This document shows, piece after piece, positions 9,597 through 18,374 of a DNA stretch of 64,000 nt. Source of the DNA: Bacilli bacterium (GTDB taxonomy: Bacteria > Bacillota_I > Bacilli_A > RF39 > UBA660); the NCBI GenBank assembly GCA_017404555.1, contig JAFRCD010000006.1, positions 113,132-177,131 of the forward strand, read 5' to 3'. The notes beneath the pieces were generated by a model, which saw only the letters and a program-made list of their open reading frames with translations, was not told where the DNA came from and ran no database searches. Positions within the stretch are counted from its first letter, which is position 1. Each line of letters opens with the position of its first letter. The position numbers and the translations under genes were made by a program.

Positions 9597-10481
9597 ATGA
9601 AAGAAAGAGATGAGTTTTTAGAGTATTTAAAATATCAACGAGCATATTCAGACTATACAATTAAAAACTATGAACATGATATTTCAGAATTTTTAAAATA
9701 CTTAGAAAAAGAAGGAATTGACTTTAAAAAAGTAGAGTATAGTGATTGTCGTTTCTATTTAATATATTTGAATAGTCTTGATACTAAGAAGACTACTATT
9801 AATAGAAAACTATCTTCATTACGAAGCTTTTATAAGTATTTAGCTAATAAAAAGATAGTTGAGAGTAATGTCTTTGCTTTGGTACAATCTCCTAAAAAAG
9901 AGAAAAAACTACCTCGTTATTTTGAATACAATGAATTAGAAGAATTATTTCATACACCTAATTCTAATACTCCTCTAGGACAAAGGGATTTATTAATATT
10001 AGAACTTTTATATGCGACAGGTATTCGAGTAGGAGAAGCTGTTAATATTAAAGTTAAAGATATTAAGACTGGTCAAAGAAAAATATTGATTTTGGGTAAA
10101 GGCAATAAAGAAAGATATGTCTTTTATGGAGCTTATTGTGAGGATATTTTAAATTTATATTTAGCTGAAGGACGAAGAACTCTTCTAAAAAGTGATTCCC
10201 CATATTTACTTTTAAATAATAATGGTAAAAAGTTAACGGAACGAGGAGTACGTTATATTTTAGATCGAATAATTAAGAAGACTTCTTTAAATAAAAAGAT
10301 ATCTCCGCATATGATTAGACATTCTTTTGCGACACATCTTCTTAATGAAGGTTGTGATCTATTAAGTGTTCAAAAATTATTAGGACATGAAAGTATTAAG
10401 GCTACTCAAATCTATACCCATGTTTCTACTGATCGATTAAAGGAAGTTTATTATCAGAATTTTCCTCGAGCTAAAAAATAA
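9597..10481 (+). CDS. xerC: Tyrosine recombinase, XerC/XerD family
   Basis: This 294-residue protein has an N-terminal SAM-like DNA-binding domain (first 85 residues) and a C-terminal catalytic domain. The catalytic set is present: Arg in LYATGIRVGEA, Lys in ILGKGNKER, HMIRHSFATHLL, the GHESIKATQIYTH block with nucleophile Tyr273. Family members resolve chromosome dimers at dif. XerC rather than XerD is chosen only because it follows topA as in Bacillus; no dif site is visible here. ATG 9597 follows TAGGTGGTATC. Confidence 0.85.
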   Translation: MKERDEFLEYLKYQRAYSDYTIKNYEHDISEFLKYLEKEGIDFKKVEYSDCRFYLIYLNSLDTKKTTINRKLSSLRSFYKYLANKKIVESNVFALVQSPKKEKKLPRYFEYNELEELFHTPNSNTPLGQRDLLILELLYATGIRVGEAVNIKVKDIKTGQRKILILGKGNKERYVFYGAYCEDILNLYLAEGRRTLLKSDSPYLLLNNNGKKLTERGVRYILDRIIKKTSLNKKISPHMIRHSFATHLLNEGCDLLSVQKLLGHESIKATQIYTHVSTDRLKEVYYQNFPRAKK

Positions 10482-10485
10482 TAGC

Positions 10486-10514
10486 TTTAAATAGGGACAT
10501 TTATTTGATATAAT
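10486..10514 (+). promoter_or_regulatory. Promoter of the comN-secDF-rel operon
   Basis: TTTAAA (10486-10491), 17 bp, TATAAT (10509-10514) preceded by TGA, an extended -10. It likely serves the closely spaced genes from 10538 to 16807. Confidence 0.65.
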
Positions 10515-10537
10515 AAAGTTAATAAGGAAGTGAATAC

Positions 10538-10804
10538 ATGCAGTTTAATAGTAAAGAGGAACTCTATAAAAGAGTATTACCAGCGCTTAGAACTAAAAAA
10601 GATGAATTCTCTAGACTGGGGTACTCTTATATTAAAGAGGAAGATATTTGGAATTATTTAGTTATCTCTTCTTTTCAAGATGCACATGAGTTGATGTTAT
10701 CAGATATTGTAAGTGATATTATGCATGTTCCACTTAAGGAAGTAGATGCTTATTTAAAAGAGACTATTAAAAGACAAAAAAGGGAAGCAAAATTAGATAG
10801 TTAG
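10538..10804 (+). CDS. comN: Post-transcriptional regulator, ComN-like
   Basis: This small acidic/basic helical protein of 88 residues resembles the ComN (YrzD) family of Bacillus, which acts on mRNA of the comE operon. Support is both sequence (ALRTKKDEFSRLGYSYIKEEDIWNYL, a conserved N-terminal block) and position directly before secDF, as in B. subtilis. No DNA-binding motif is seen. It ends three bases before the secDF ribosome-binding site. Confidence 0.65.
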   Translation: MQFNSKEELYKRVLPALRTKKDEFSRLGYSYIKEEDIWNYLVISSFQDAHELMLSDIVSDIMHVPLKEVDAYLKETIKRQKREAKLDS

Positions 10805-10815
10805 AGGTGAACAGA

Positions 10816-13143
10816 ATGAAAAAGAAAGAAAAGAAAGTAAAAGAGAAAAAGATTAAAAAGGATAAAAAGATTAGTGAAAAGAAAATGCAGATGATTAGTA
10901 CTACTATATCTTTTGTTTTAATGTGTGTAATCATTGGCTTCTTATTTGTGCCACTTTTTAAAGGTTTGAAATTTGGTTTGGATTTACAAGGTGGTTTTGA
11001 GGTTTTATATCGAGTAGATTCTATTGATGGATCTAAAATGACTGGTGAGAAGATGACAGCTACTTATAAGACTTTACAAAAGAGAATTGACTCTTTAGGA
11101 GTAAATGAACCAGAAATTATTTTGGAAGGTAAAAATAATATTCGGGTTAAATTAGCAGGTATTACTAATCAAGCAGAAGCTCGTGAACAATTATCTACTG
11201 TCGCAACTTTGTCATTTAGAGATGTAGAAGATAATTTACTTATGAATAGTGATGTTTTAAAGGCAGGAGGTGCCAAGATAGGACAAGATTCTTCTGGTAA
11301 TCCAGCTGTATCTCTACAAGTTGCTGATAAAGATAAATTCTATAGTGTTACTAATAAAGTAAAAGATATGGAAAAGAACTATATCGTTATTTGGTTAGAT
11401 TTTGAAGAGGGAAAAGATTCTTTTGCTGCAGAAAGTAATTTATGTGGTACTAATGCATCTAACTGTTTAAGTGCTGCTACTGTATCCCAAGCTTTCGCAA
11501 GTGATGTTATTATCCAAGGTAACTTTACAGAAGATGAAGTGTCTAATCTAGTTGATTTAATTAATTCAGGATCATTACCATCTAAGCTTACTGAAATATC
11601 ATCTAAAACAGTAGGAGCTTCTTTTGGTGAGGGAACTTTATCTAAGACCTTTATGGCAGGTTTAATTGGTATTTGTTTAATATCACTATTATTAATATTT
11701 GTTTATCATTTCTCTGGCTTTATATCAACAGTATCAATTATTTTCTATACATTCTTAGTATTCTTAGTATTCTGGTTAGTAGGAGGAGTATTAACTCTAC
11801 CAGGTATTGCAGCTTTAGTATTAGGTATTGGTATGGCTGTAGATGCTAATGTTATTACATATTCTAGAATTCAGGATGAATTACGACAGGGTAAATCCCT
11901 ACCATTTGCTTTTAAAACAGGTAGTAGAACATCTTTAAGAACAATTCTAGATTCTAACTTAACAACTCTTTTAGTAGCTATTATTATGTTTGTATTTGGT
12001 GAATCTAGCGTTAAAGGTTTCGCGACCGTCTTAATTATTACTATTGCTGTAACAATGGTTACAATGGTTGCATTAACTAGACTTATTCTATCTAGGTTTA
12101 TTAAGAGTGGTTACTTTGATGATAAGACTAATTTATTTATTAATATTAAAGATAAAGATAAAATTGATGTTACGAAGGAAAATAAAGAGGATATCAAGAA
12201 ACCATTTGCTAAAGTCAACTTCTTTAAACATGTTAAAGCTTTTGTTATTACATCAGTAGTAATTATTGCTTTGGGATTAGCTGTTGCTGGATTTAAAGGA
12301 CTAAATCTAGGAATAGATTATCAAGCTGGTAGTGATATTTCAGTTGAGACTAAAGAAAAACTAAATAAAAAAGATATTCAGGCTGATATGAAGAACTTCG
12401 ATGTTAGTTTAAGAGATATTGAAGTGTCAGGTAAGAATGTTAATATTCGTGTTAAAGATGTCTTAAAGAAAAAACAAATTGCAGAAATTAGTAAATATTT
12501 TGAAGATAAATATAAAGCTAGTGTGGAAATCGGAGTTGTATCTAATGTTGTTAAGAAAGAATTAACGAAAAATGCTATTTTCTCAATTCTTATTTCAATG
12601 ATTGGTATTATTCTATATATTTCAATTAGATTTAAATTCTCATATGCTATTTCATCTGTAGTAGCATTATTCCACGATGTCTTTATGATGATAGCGGTAT
12701 TTGCTATTTGTCGATTTGAAGTATCGGTTATGTTTATTGCCGCAGTACTGGCTATTATTGGATATTCAATCAACGATACGATTGTTTGTTTTGACCGTAT
12801 TAGAGAAAACATTGATAATTACTTGAAAAAGAATAAGAAACTCTCTAAAGAGGAATTGAAGAATCAAGCAAATAAGAGTATTCAAGATACCTTTATGCGT
12901 ACAATCTATACTTCAATTACAACTCTTTTACCAGTAATTGCTTTAATAGTATTGGGTTCTAGAGAAATACTTAACTTTAATATTGCGATGTTAATAGGAT
13001 TGATTGCGGGTACTTATTCATCAATCTTTATCGCCACAACTTTATTCTTAAAACTTGAGTCTAAAAGTTTAGGAAAAGAAAAGAAAAAGAAGAGAGTTTA
13101 TCGGGAAGTAGAGGAAAGAAAGATAAAAGGAATAAATTGTTAA
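10816..13143 (+). CDS. secDF: Protein translocase subunit SecDF (fused)
   Basis: Fusion of SecD and SecF, 775 residues, in the cytoplasmic membrane, where it uses ion gradients to pull secreted proteins through SecYEG. The N-terminal half has FGLDLQGGFEVLYRV and the periplasmic P1 region, then six membrane spans including LPGIAALVLGIGMAVDANV; the second half repeats this with LNLGIDYQAGSD and IGYSINDTIVCFDRIRE. ATG 10816 has AGAGGTGA upstream; a GTG at 10807 is part of that site. The N-terminus is unusually Lys-rich before the first span. Confidence 0.95.
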   Translation: MKKKEKKVKEKKIKKDKKISEKKMQMISTTISFVLMCVIIGFLFVPLFKGLKFGLDLQGGFEVLYRVDSIDGSKMTGEKMTATYKTLQKRIDSLGVNEPEIILEGKNNIRVKLAGITNQAEAREQLSTVATLSFRDVEDNLLMNSDVLKAGGAKIGQDSSGNPAVSLQVADKDKFYSVTNKVKDMEKNYIVIWLDFEEGKDSFAAESNLCGTNASNCLSAATVSQAFASDVIIQGNFTEDEVSNLVDLINSGSLPSKLTEISSKTVGASFGEGTLSKTFMAGLIGICLISLLLIFVYHFSGFISTVSIIFYTFLVFLVFWLVGGVLTLPGIAALVLGIGMAVDANVITYSRIQDELRQGKSLPFAFKTGSRTSLRTILDSNLTTLLVAIIMFVFGESSVKGFATVLIITIAVTMVTMVALTRLILSRFIKSGYFDDKTNLFINIKDKDKIDVTKENKEDIKKPFAKVNFFKHVKAFVITSVVIIALGLAVAGFKGLNLGIDYQAGSDISVETKEKLNKKDIQADMKNFDVSLRDIEVSGKNVNIRVKDVLKKKQIAEISKYFEDKYKASVEIGVVSNVVKKELTKNAIFSILISMIGIILYISIRFKFSYAISSVVALFHDVFMMIAVFAICRFEVSVMFIAAVLAIIGYSINDTIVCFDRIRENIDNYLKKNKKLSKEELKNQANKSIQDTFMRTIYTSITTLLPVIALIVLGSREILNFNIAMLIGLIAGTYSSIFIATTLFLKLESKSLGKEKKKKRVYREVEERKIKGINC

Positions 13144-13159
13144 AGAGGGTGGTCCGTTT

Positions 13160-15310
13160 ATGACCAAAACAAAAGAAAGAGACGACATTACAATTGATGA
13201 TGTCTTGGAGAAAGTAAAGGCCTATTTAAATGAAGACGAAATAGAGAATATTAAAAAGGCTTATTACTTAGCTGAAGAAAAGCATATGGGTCAATATCGC
13301 AAAAGTGGGGAAGAGTTTATTACTCATCCCTTAAATGTTGCGTTAATCCTAACTGGTGTTTATGCTGATAGTGAAACTATTGAAGCTGCTTTACTACATG
13401 ACACTTTAGAAGATACTGATTGTTCTAAAGAAGATATTGAGATGCTTTTAGGACCGGAGGTATTAAAACTAGTTGATGGGGTTACAAAGATTTCTAAGAT
13501 TAATTTTTCAACGGAAAATGAATATTTAATTGATTATTACAAAAAGATAATTGTTGGAATGAGTGAAGATGTCAGAGTAATTATTATTAAACTGGCTGAT
13601 CGTCTTCATAATATGCGTACTTTATTTGCCATTCCTGAAGAAAGGCAAAAAGTGAAGGCTCGTGAAACATTAGAAATACTAGTACCAATTGCTCATCATT
13701 TGGGAATTTATAAAATCAAATCAGAATTAGAAGACTTATCTTTGCGTTATTTAAAACCAGATGTTTTTTATGATATTGCGGAGAAATTAAACACGACTAA
13801 ATTAGAACGTGATGAAGTAGTAGATTTGATGAAGAAAAAACTTACTAATATTTTAACTGAACATAATATTCATCATGAAATTAAAGGGCGAAGTAAGAGC
13901 ATTTATAGTATTTATAATAAACTAGATAAAGGCAAGAAGTTCAGTGATATTTATGATCTTTTAGCCCTTCGTATCTTGGTTGATACAGAACAAGATTGTT
14001 ACTTAGCTTTAGGAATAATTCATTCAAAGTTTAGACCTTTACCTAATAGGTTTAAGGATTATATTGCGATGCCAAAAGTTAATATGTATCAGTCACTTCA
14101 TACTACTGTTTTTGGTGTTGATGGATATTTGTTTGAAATTCAGATTAGAACTTATGATATGAATGAAGTAGCTGAAAACGGGGTAGCATCTCATTGGGCT
14201 TATAAAGAGGGTAAGAATGCTTCACAATTAATGCAGAGTAATACTGAACAAAAATTACAGTTTTTTAAAGCTATTATTGATTTATCTAATAATAAAATGA
14301 GTAATGAGGAATTTGTTAATAGTGTTAGAGATGAAGTTTTAAACAATAATATTTATGCTTTTACTCCTAAAGGTGATGTTATTGAGCTACCTATTGGAGC
14401 GACTCCAATAGACTTTGCTTATAAGATTCATACTAAAGTAGGAGAAACAATGGTGGGAGCTATTGTCAATAATAATATTGTACCTCTTGATTATGAAATA
14501 CAAGATAATGATATAGTTAAGATTAATACTAAAAAAGATGGTACACCATCACGTGAGTGGTTAAATATTGCTAAGATGACTCAAACTAAAAATAAGATAA
14601 AATCTTATTTTACTAAAAACGAAAAAGAATTAAATATTGAAAAAGGTAAATATTCTTTAGAAAAAGAAATGCGAAGAAGAAAAATACCTAAAGATGATAT
14701 TTTAAATGATAAGAGCTTGCAAGAAATATTTAAGAATTTAAAAATAGATAGTTTGGAAGAATTATATTTAACGATTGGTAATGGAAAGAATGCACCTAAT
14801 GCGGTTATTAATATAATTAAAAAGCCAGAAGAAGAGGCACCTAAAAAAGTTCAGATTGTAAAAGAAAATAATGATACTGATTTAGTAGTAGCGGGTATTG
14901 AAAAAGTTAAAGTAAATTTAGCTAATTGTTGTAATCCAGTTTATGGTGATGAAATAATAGGATATATTACGAAGAGTAATGGTATTAGTGTTCATCTAAA
15001 AAATTGTCACAATGTCGAAATGCTTGATAATAGAGTGGTAGATGTTTCTTGGAACAAAGAGATTCCAGGTAAGAACTATTTCACTAGTATTATTGTTTAT
15101 ACTAATTCCATTGATAATAATATTCCTGATATTGTTTCTCATGTTCAGATGTTTAATATCGCTGTAGACATGATTAAGACTATCAACGATGAAGGTAAAA
15201 AGATCTATGAAGTAGATATTTGGGTTAATAACAAAGAAAAATTAAATAAGTTAATTTTAGATTTAGAAAAATGTGAATATACTATAAAAGTAGAGAGGTT
15301 TATACGATGA
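13160..15310 (+). CDS. rel: Bifunctional (p)ppGpp synthetase/hydrolase
   Basis: Rel/SpoT-family stringent-response enzyme, 716 residues. The hydrolase HD motif is intact (LLHDTLEDTDC; DRLHNMRTL). The synthetase domain has RSKSIYSIYNKL and FRPLPNRFKDYIAMPK. A TGS domain follows (YAFTPKGDVIELPIGATPIDFAY), then a Cys-containing helical region (NCCNPVYGDEIIGY) and a C-terminal ACT/RRM-like region. Both activities should be present. The stop TGA overlaps the dtd start (ATGA), giving coupled translation. Confidence 0.95.
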   Translation: MTKTKERDDITIDDVLEKVKAYLNEDEIENIKKAYYLAEEKHMGQYRKSGEEFITHPLNVALILTGVYADSETIEAALLHDTLEDTDCSKEDIEMLLGPEVLKLVDGVTKISKINFSTENEYLIDYYKKIIVGMSEDVRVIIIKLADRLHNMRTLFAIPEERQKVKARETLEILVPIAHHLGIYKIKSELEDLSLRYLKPDVFYDIAEKLNTTKLERDEVVDLMKKKLTNILTEHNIHHEIKGRSKSIYSIYNKLDKGKKFSDIYDLLALRILVDTEQDCYLALGIIHSKFRPLPNRFKDYIAMPKVNMYQSLHTTVFGVDGYLFEIQIRTYDMNEVAENGVASHWAYKEGKNASQLMQSNTEQKLQFFKAIIDLSNNKMSNEEFVNSVRDEVLNNNIYAFTPKGDVIELPIGATPIDFAYKIHTKVGETMVGAIVNNNIVPLDYEIQDNDIVKINTKKDGTPSREWLNIAKMTQTKNKIKSYFTKNEKELNIEKGKYSLEKEMRRRKIPKDDILNDKSLQEIFKNLKIDSLEELYLTIGNGKNAPNAVINIIKKPEEEAPKKVQIVKENNDTDLVVAGIEKVKVNLANCCNPVYGDEIIGYITKSNGISVHLKNCHNVEMLDNRVVDVSWNKEIPGKNYFTSIIVYTNSIDNNIPDIVSHVQMFNIAVDMIKTINDEGKKIYEVDIWVNNKEKLNKLILDLEKCEYTIKVERFIR

Positions 15311-15741
15311 GATGTATAGTTCAAAGAGCTCTTGATGCTTCTTGTATAATCGATAATAAAACTGTTGGTAAAATAGATAACGGACTAATGGTTTTAGTTG
15401 GTTTTACAGAGGGTGATGATTTAGATAAGATTAAATGGATGGCTAAAAAGATCGTCAATATGCGTATTTTTGATGATGAAGATGGAGTTATGAATAAATC
15501 GTTATTAGATGTAAATGGAAAAATTCTTTCTATTTCACAGTTTACTTTATATGCTGATACTTCTAAAGGAAATAGACCAAGCTATATTAAAGCTTTAGGC
15601 GGAGAAGAAGCAATTAAGCTTTATGATTTATTTAATCAGGAATTGAATAATTATATTAAAACAGAAACAGGTAGTTTTGGGGCTGATATGGAGATAAAAT
15701 TTACTAATGTTGGTCCTGTAACTATTATGTTAGAGAGGTGA
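15307..15741 (+). CDS. dtd: D-aminoacyl-tRNA deacylase
   Basis: This 144-residue enzyme removes D-amino acids (and glycine mischarged on tRNA-Ala) from tRNA. The active-site motifs are visible: ISQFTLYADTSKGNRPSY and the C-terminal NVGPVTIMLER, which includes the cross-subunit Gly-Pro. Length is typical. Overlap with rel and this pairing are standard in Firmicutes. Confidence 0.93.
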   Translation: MRCIVQRALDASCIIDNKTVGKIDNGLMVLVGFTEGDDLDKIKWMAKKIVNMRIFDDEDGVMNKSLLDVNGKILSISQFTLYADTSKGNRPSYIKALGGEEAIKLYDLFNQELNNYIKTETGSFGADMEIKFTNVGPVTIMLER

Positions 15742-15745
15742 AAAT

Positions 15746-16807
15746 ATGTTTTCTAGTAAACCAAATTATAAACTCATTAATTTAACGGCTTTAATGTTAC
15801 TTTTATACATTGCTTTTGCTAATGTTAGTTTATGGTGGGGAGTCTTTACAGCTATTGTTAAGGTATTAGCTCCATTTATCATTGCTTTCGTGGTAGCATA
15901 TGCTCTCCATCCATTAGTAAAATGGTTGGAGAAGAGGAAACTACCACATTGGTTAGCAGTTACTTTAGTAACATTAGGAGTTGTCTTATTAATTGTTTTC
16001 ACTATTACTGTAACTCTACCAGTTTTGTATGAACAATTAAGTAGCTTCTCAATTATGTTGGTAGAAGCTATTGAAGATATTGCTACTAAATTAAATATTA
16101 ATTTGGGTAGTTATGAAATATCAATTAGTTCTTATTTAGAAGAAGCTACTAAAAATTTGGGTTCCATTATATCTAATGGAGCAATGGCAGTTTTATCTGC
16201 TTCTTTGGGATTCTTAGCTTCATTCATAATTAGTTTCATTGCTGCTATTTACTTTTTAGCTGATATGCAAAAAATAAGAACAGGCTTTAGAAAGTTTTTA
16301 AGCAGTTATAGTAAGAAGTGGCTTAAATACTTCCGTTTACTTGATGAGGAAATGGGTAATTATTTACATGGATTAGTTATCTTTATGGTTATTCAATTTA
16401 TTGAATATGCTTTAGTATTTAAAATAGTAGGTCATCCTAACTGGTTACTTTTAGGTTTTCTTGCTTGTATAACTACAGTTATACCTTATTTTGGAGGATT
16501 AATTACCAATATTATTGCTGTTATAACAGCAAGTGTTGTATCTAGTTTTACTTTCATAGGAACAATTATTATTTGTCTTATTTTCCCACAATTAGATGGT
16601 TATATTATTTCTCCTAAGATATATGGTAAAACTAATAATGTTAATCCATTAATTACCATTATGGTAGTATCAATAGGTGGTACAGTTGCTGGTGTAGTAG
16701 GTATTATAGCGGCTCTGCCAATCTATTTATTCCTACGTTGTACTTATAATTTCTTTAAGAAAGATTTACATAAGAGTGTCGTTTCTTTTAAGAAAACGAT
16801 TGATTAA
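15746..16807 (+). CDS. AI-2E family transporter (permease)
   Basis: 353-residue membrane protein with about seven or eight hydrophobic segments and a long soluble loop in the first half, typical of the AI-2E/TqsA (PerM) family. The conserved region IPYFGGLITNIIAVITA and the later PQLDGYIISPKIYGK(T) block are present. Substrates vary across the family (AI-2 export, sodium/proton exchange), so none is assigned. It begins four bases after dtd and is the last gene of the comN-to-here operon. The probable hisS promoter overlaps its 3' end. Confidence 0.85.
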   Translation: MFSSKPNYKLINLTALMLLLYIAFANVSLWWGVFTAIVKVLAPFIIAFVVAYALHPLVKWLEKRKLPHWLAVTLVTLGVVLLIVFTITVTLPVLYEQLSSFSIMLVEAIEDIATKLNINLGSYEISISSYLEEATKNLGSIISNGAMAVLSASLGFLASFIISFIAAIYFLADMQKIRTGFRKFLSSYSKKWLKYFRLLDEEMGNYLHGLVIFMVIQFIEYALVFKIVGHPNWLLLGFLACITTVIPYFGGLITNIIAVITASVVSSFTFIGTIIICLIFPQLDGYIISPKIYGKTNNVNPLITIMVVSIGGTVAGVVGIIAALPIYLFLRCTYNFFKKDLHKSVVSFKKTID

Positions 16808-16829
16808 ATTAAGAAAATAGTTGTATAAT
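16800..16829 (+). promoter_or_regulatory. Promoter of the histidine T-box operon
   Basis: TTGATT (16800-16805), 18 bp, TATAAT (16824-16829). The -35 overlaps the stop of the upstream transporter gene. Confidence 0.6.
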
Positions 16830-16835
16830 ATAAAT

Positions 16836-17030
16836 AACTTCTGGAGAAAGAGTAATATTTATTTGTCTTGTAGAGAGTTCATGGTTGGTGAAAATGAATA
16901 GATAAAGAATATGAAGACATCTCCTTAAAAGGAAGCGTATTCTGGCGTTAACAGACAAAGAGTAATAAATTAAGGTGGCACCGCGAGATATTCGCCCTTA
17001 GGATGGTGGTACCTTTTTATTTTAAGGAGG
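16836..17030 (+). promoter_or_regulatory. T-box leader, probably histidine-specific
   Basis: Seen: AGAGAG and GGTTGGTGAAAA (from 16883) in Stem I, a candidate specifier CAT (His) at 16918-16920, the T-box AAGGTGGCACCGCG at 16972-16985, and a competing stem with GGTGGTACC before a T run (about 17007-17017). CAT agrees with hisS downstream; a reading one base earlier (ACA, Thr) is possible from sequence alone. It would place hisS and aspS under control of uncharged tRNA-His. Confidence 0.88.
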
Positions 17031-17036
17031 GATTTT

Positions 17037-18365
17037 ATGATAACTAAACCTAAAGGAACAAAGGATATTCATGGTAAAGATGCGAGAAAGTGGCAGTATA
17101 TTGAAGAGATTGTATCTAATGTTTTAGATAAATATAATTATACTTTGATTAGAACACCACTTTTTGAAGCTAGTGATCTTTTCCATAGAGGAGTAGGAGA
17201 AACAACAGACATAGTTTCTAAGGAAACCTATGATTTTATTGATCGTGGTAATCGTAATATGACACTTCGTCCAGAAGGTACTGCAGGAGTAGTACGTAGT
17301 TTTATTGAAAATAAAATGTATGGAGATAACTTACCACAAAAACTATTCTATATTGGACCAATGTATCGCTATGAAAGGCCACAAAAAGGTAGATATAGAG
17401 AGTTCTATCAATTTGGTATGGAACTTTTAGGTAGTGATGATCCAATTGGTGATGCAGAAGTTATATCAGCTGCATATAATATTTATAAAATGTTAGGTTT
17501 GGAAAAATTAAAAGTAAATATTAATTCTTTAGGTGATAGTGAGTCTCGAAAAGATTATCATAAAGCTTTAGTAGAATATTTAAAACCTCATATTAATGAA
17601 CTTTGTGATGATTGTAAAGAAAGATATCAAAAAAATCCTTTAAGAGTTTTAGATTGTAAAGTAGATAGAGATAGTGACATCTTAAAGAAGGCTCCAACAC
17701 CACTCGATTATTTAAATAAAGAAAGTAAAGAAAGATTTGAAAAAGTGTGTGAATACTTGGATATGTTAAAAGTACCTTATGAAGTAAATCCAAGATTAGT
17801 AAGAGGACTTGATTACTATAATCATACAGTTTTTGAGATTGATGATACTGCTAAAGATATGGGTAGTCAAAATACTATTGGTGCTGGTGGTAGATATAAT
17901 GGTTTAGTAAAACTATTAGATGGACCAGATACTCCTTGTATGGGTTTCGCAGCTGGTATTGATAGAGTAATGGTAGCTTTAGATGCCGAAGAAATAGATT
18001 TAGATGTTAATGATGATGTTGACTTGTTCTTAATGTATGTCAATGATGAAGAAAAGAGTTATGCTCTATATCTTTGTCAAGAACTAAGATTAGCAGGTTT
18101 TAGAGTTGATACTGATTACTTGGGTAGAAGCTTAAAAGCCCAATTTAAACAAGCTGATCGGTTAAAAGCTAAGTATACAATTGTACTTAATAGTAAAGAT
18201 TTAGATAATAATGAAGTTAAAATTAAGAACAATAAAACAAAAGAAGAAGAAATAATTAGTATTGATGCATTAATCTATTATTTAGATGAGAATTTAGAAG
18301 ATGAATGTGACTGTGGCGATGATTGTCATTGTGGTGATGACTGTCACTGTCATGATCATAAATAG
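17037..18365 (+). CDS. hisS: Histidyl-tRNA synthetase with Cys/His-rich C-terminal tail
   Basis: Class II synthetase of 442 residues. Motif 2 (MYRYERPQKGRYREFYQFG), the histidine-specific LVRGLDYYNHTVFE and motif 3 (CMGFAAGIDRVMVAL) are present, followed by the anticodon-binding domain. Past the usual end there is an acidic tail with six Cys and four His in the last 20 residues, built from CGDDCH repeats. This looks metal-binding and is not a normal part of HisRS. AGGAGG precedes ATG 17037. aspS follows after nine bases. Confidence 0.95.
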   Translation: MITKPKGTKDIHGKDARKWQYIEEIVSNVLDKYNYTLIRTPLFEASDLFHRGVGETTDIVSKETYDFIDRGNRNMTLRPEGTAGVVRSFIENKMYGDNLPQKLFYIGPMYRYERPQKGRYREFYQFGMELLGSDDPIGDAEVISAAYNIYKMLGLEKLKVNINSLGDSESRKDYHKALVEYLKPHINELCDDCKERYQKNPLRVLDCKVDRDSDILKKAPTPLDYLNKESKERFEKVCEYLDMLKVPYEVNPRLVRGLDYYNHTVFEIDDTAKDMGSQNTIGAGGRYNGLVKLLDGPDTPCMGFAAGIDRVMVALDAEEIDLDVNDDVDLFLMYVNDEEKSYALYLCQELRLAGFRVDTDYLGRSLKAQFKQADRLKAKYTIVLNSKDLDNNEVKIKNNKTKEEEIISIDALIYYLDENLEDECDCGDDCHCGDDCHCHDHK

Positions 18366-18374
18366 AGGTGGAGT

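Noticed and set aside
9597..10481. Xer-like recombinase as a mobile-element integrase
   Set aside because: It sits after topA in a normal housekeeping context, has XerC length and has no att-like repeats or tRNA beside it.
12378..12812. Antisense 144-codon frame within secDF
   Set aside because: It lies wholly opposite a conserved SecF coding region and has no ribosome site or recognisable protein features.
15300..15312. Reassignment of TGA to tryptophan, as in Mycoplasma
   Set aside because: TGA ends rel at 15308-15310 and conserved Trp positions use TGG, so the standard code fits.
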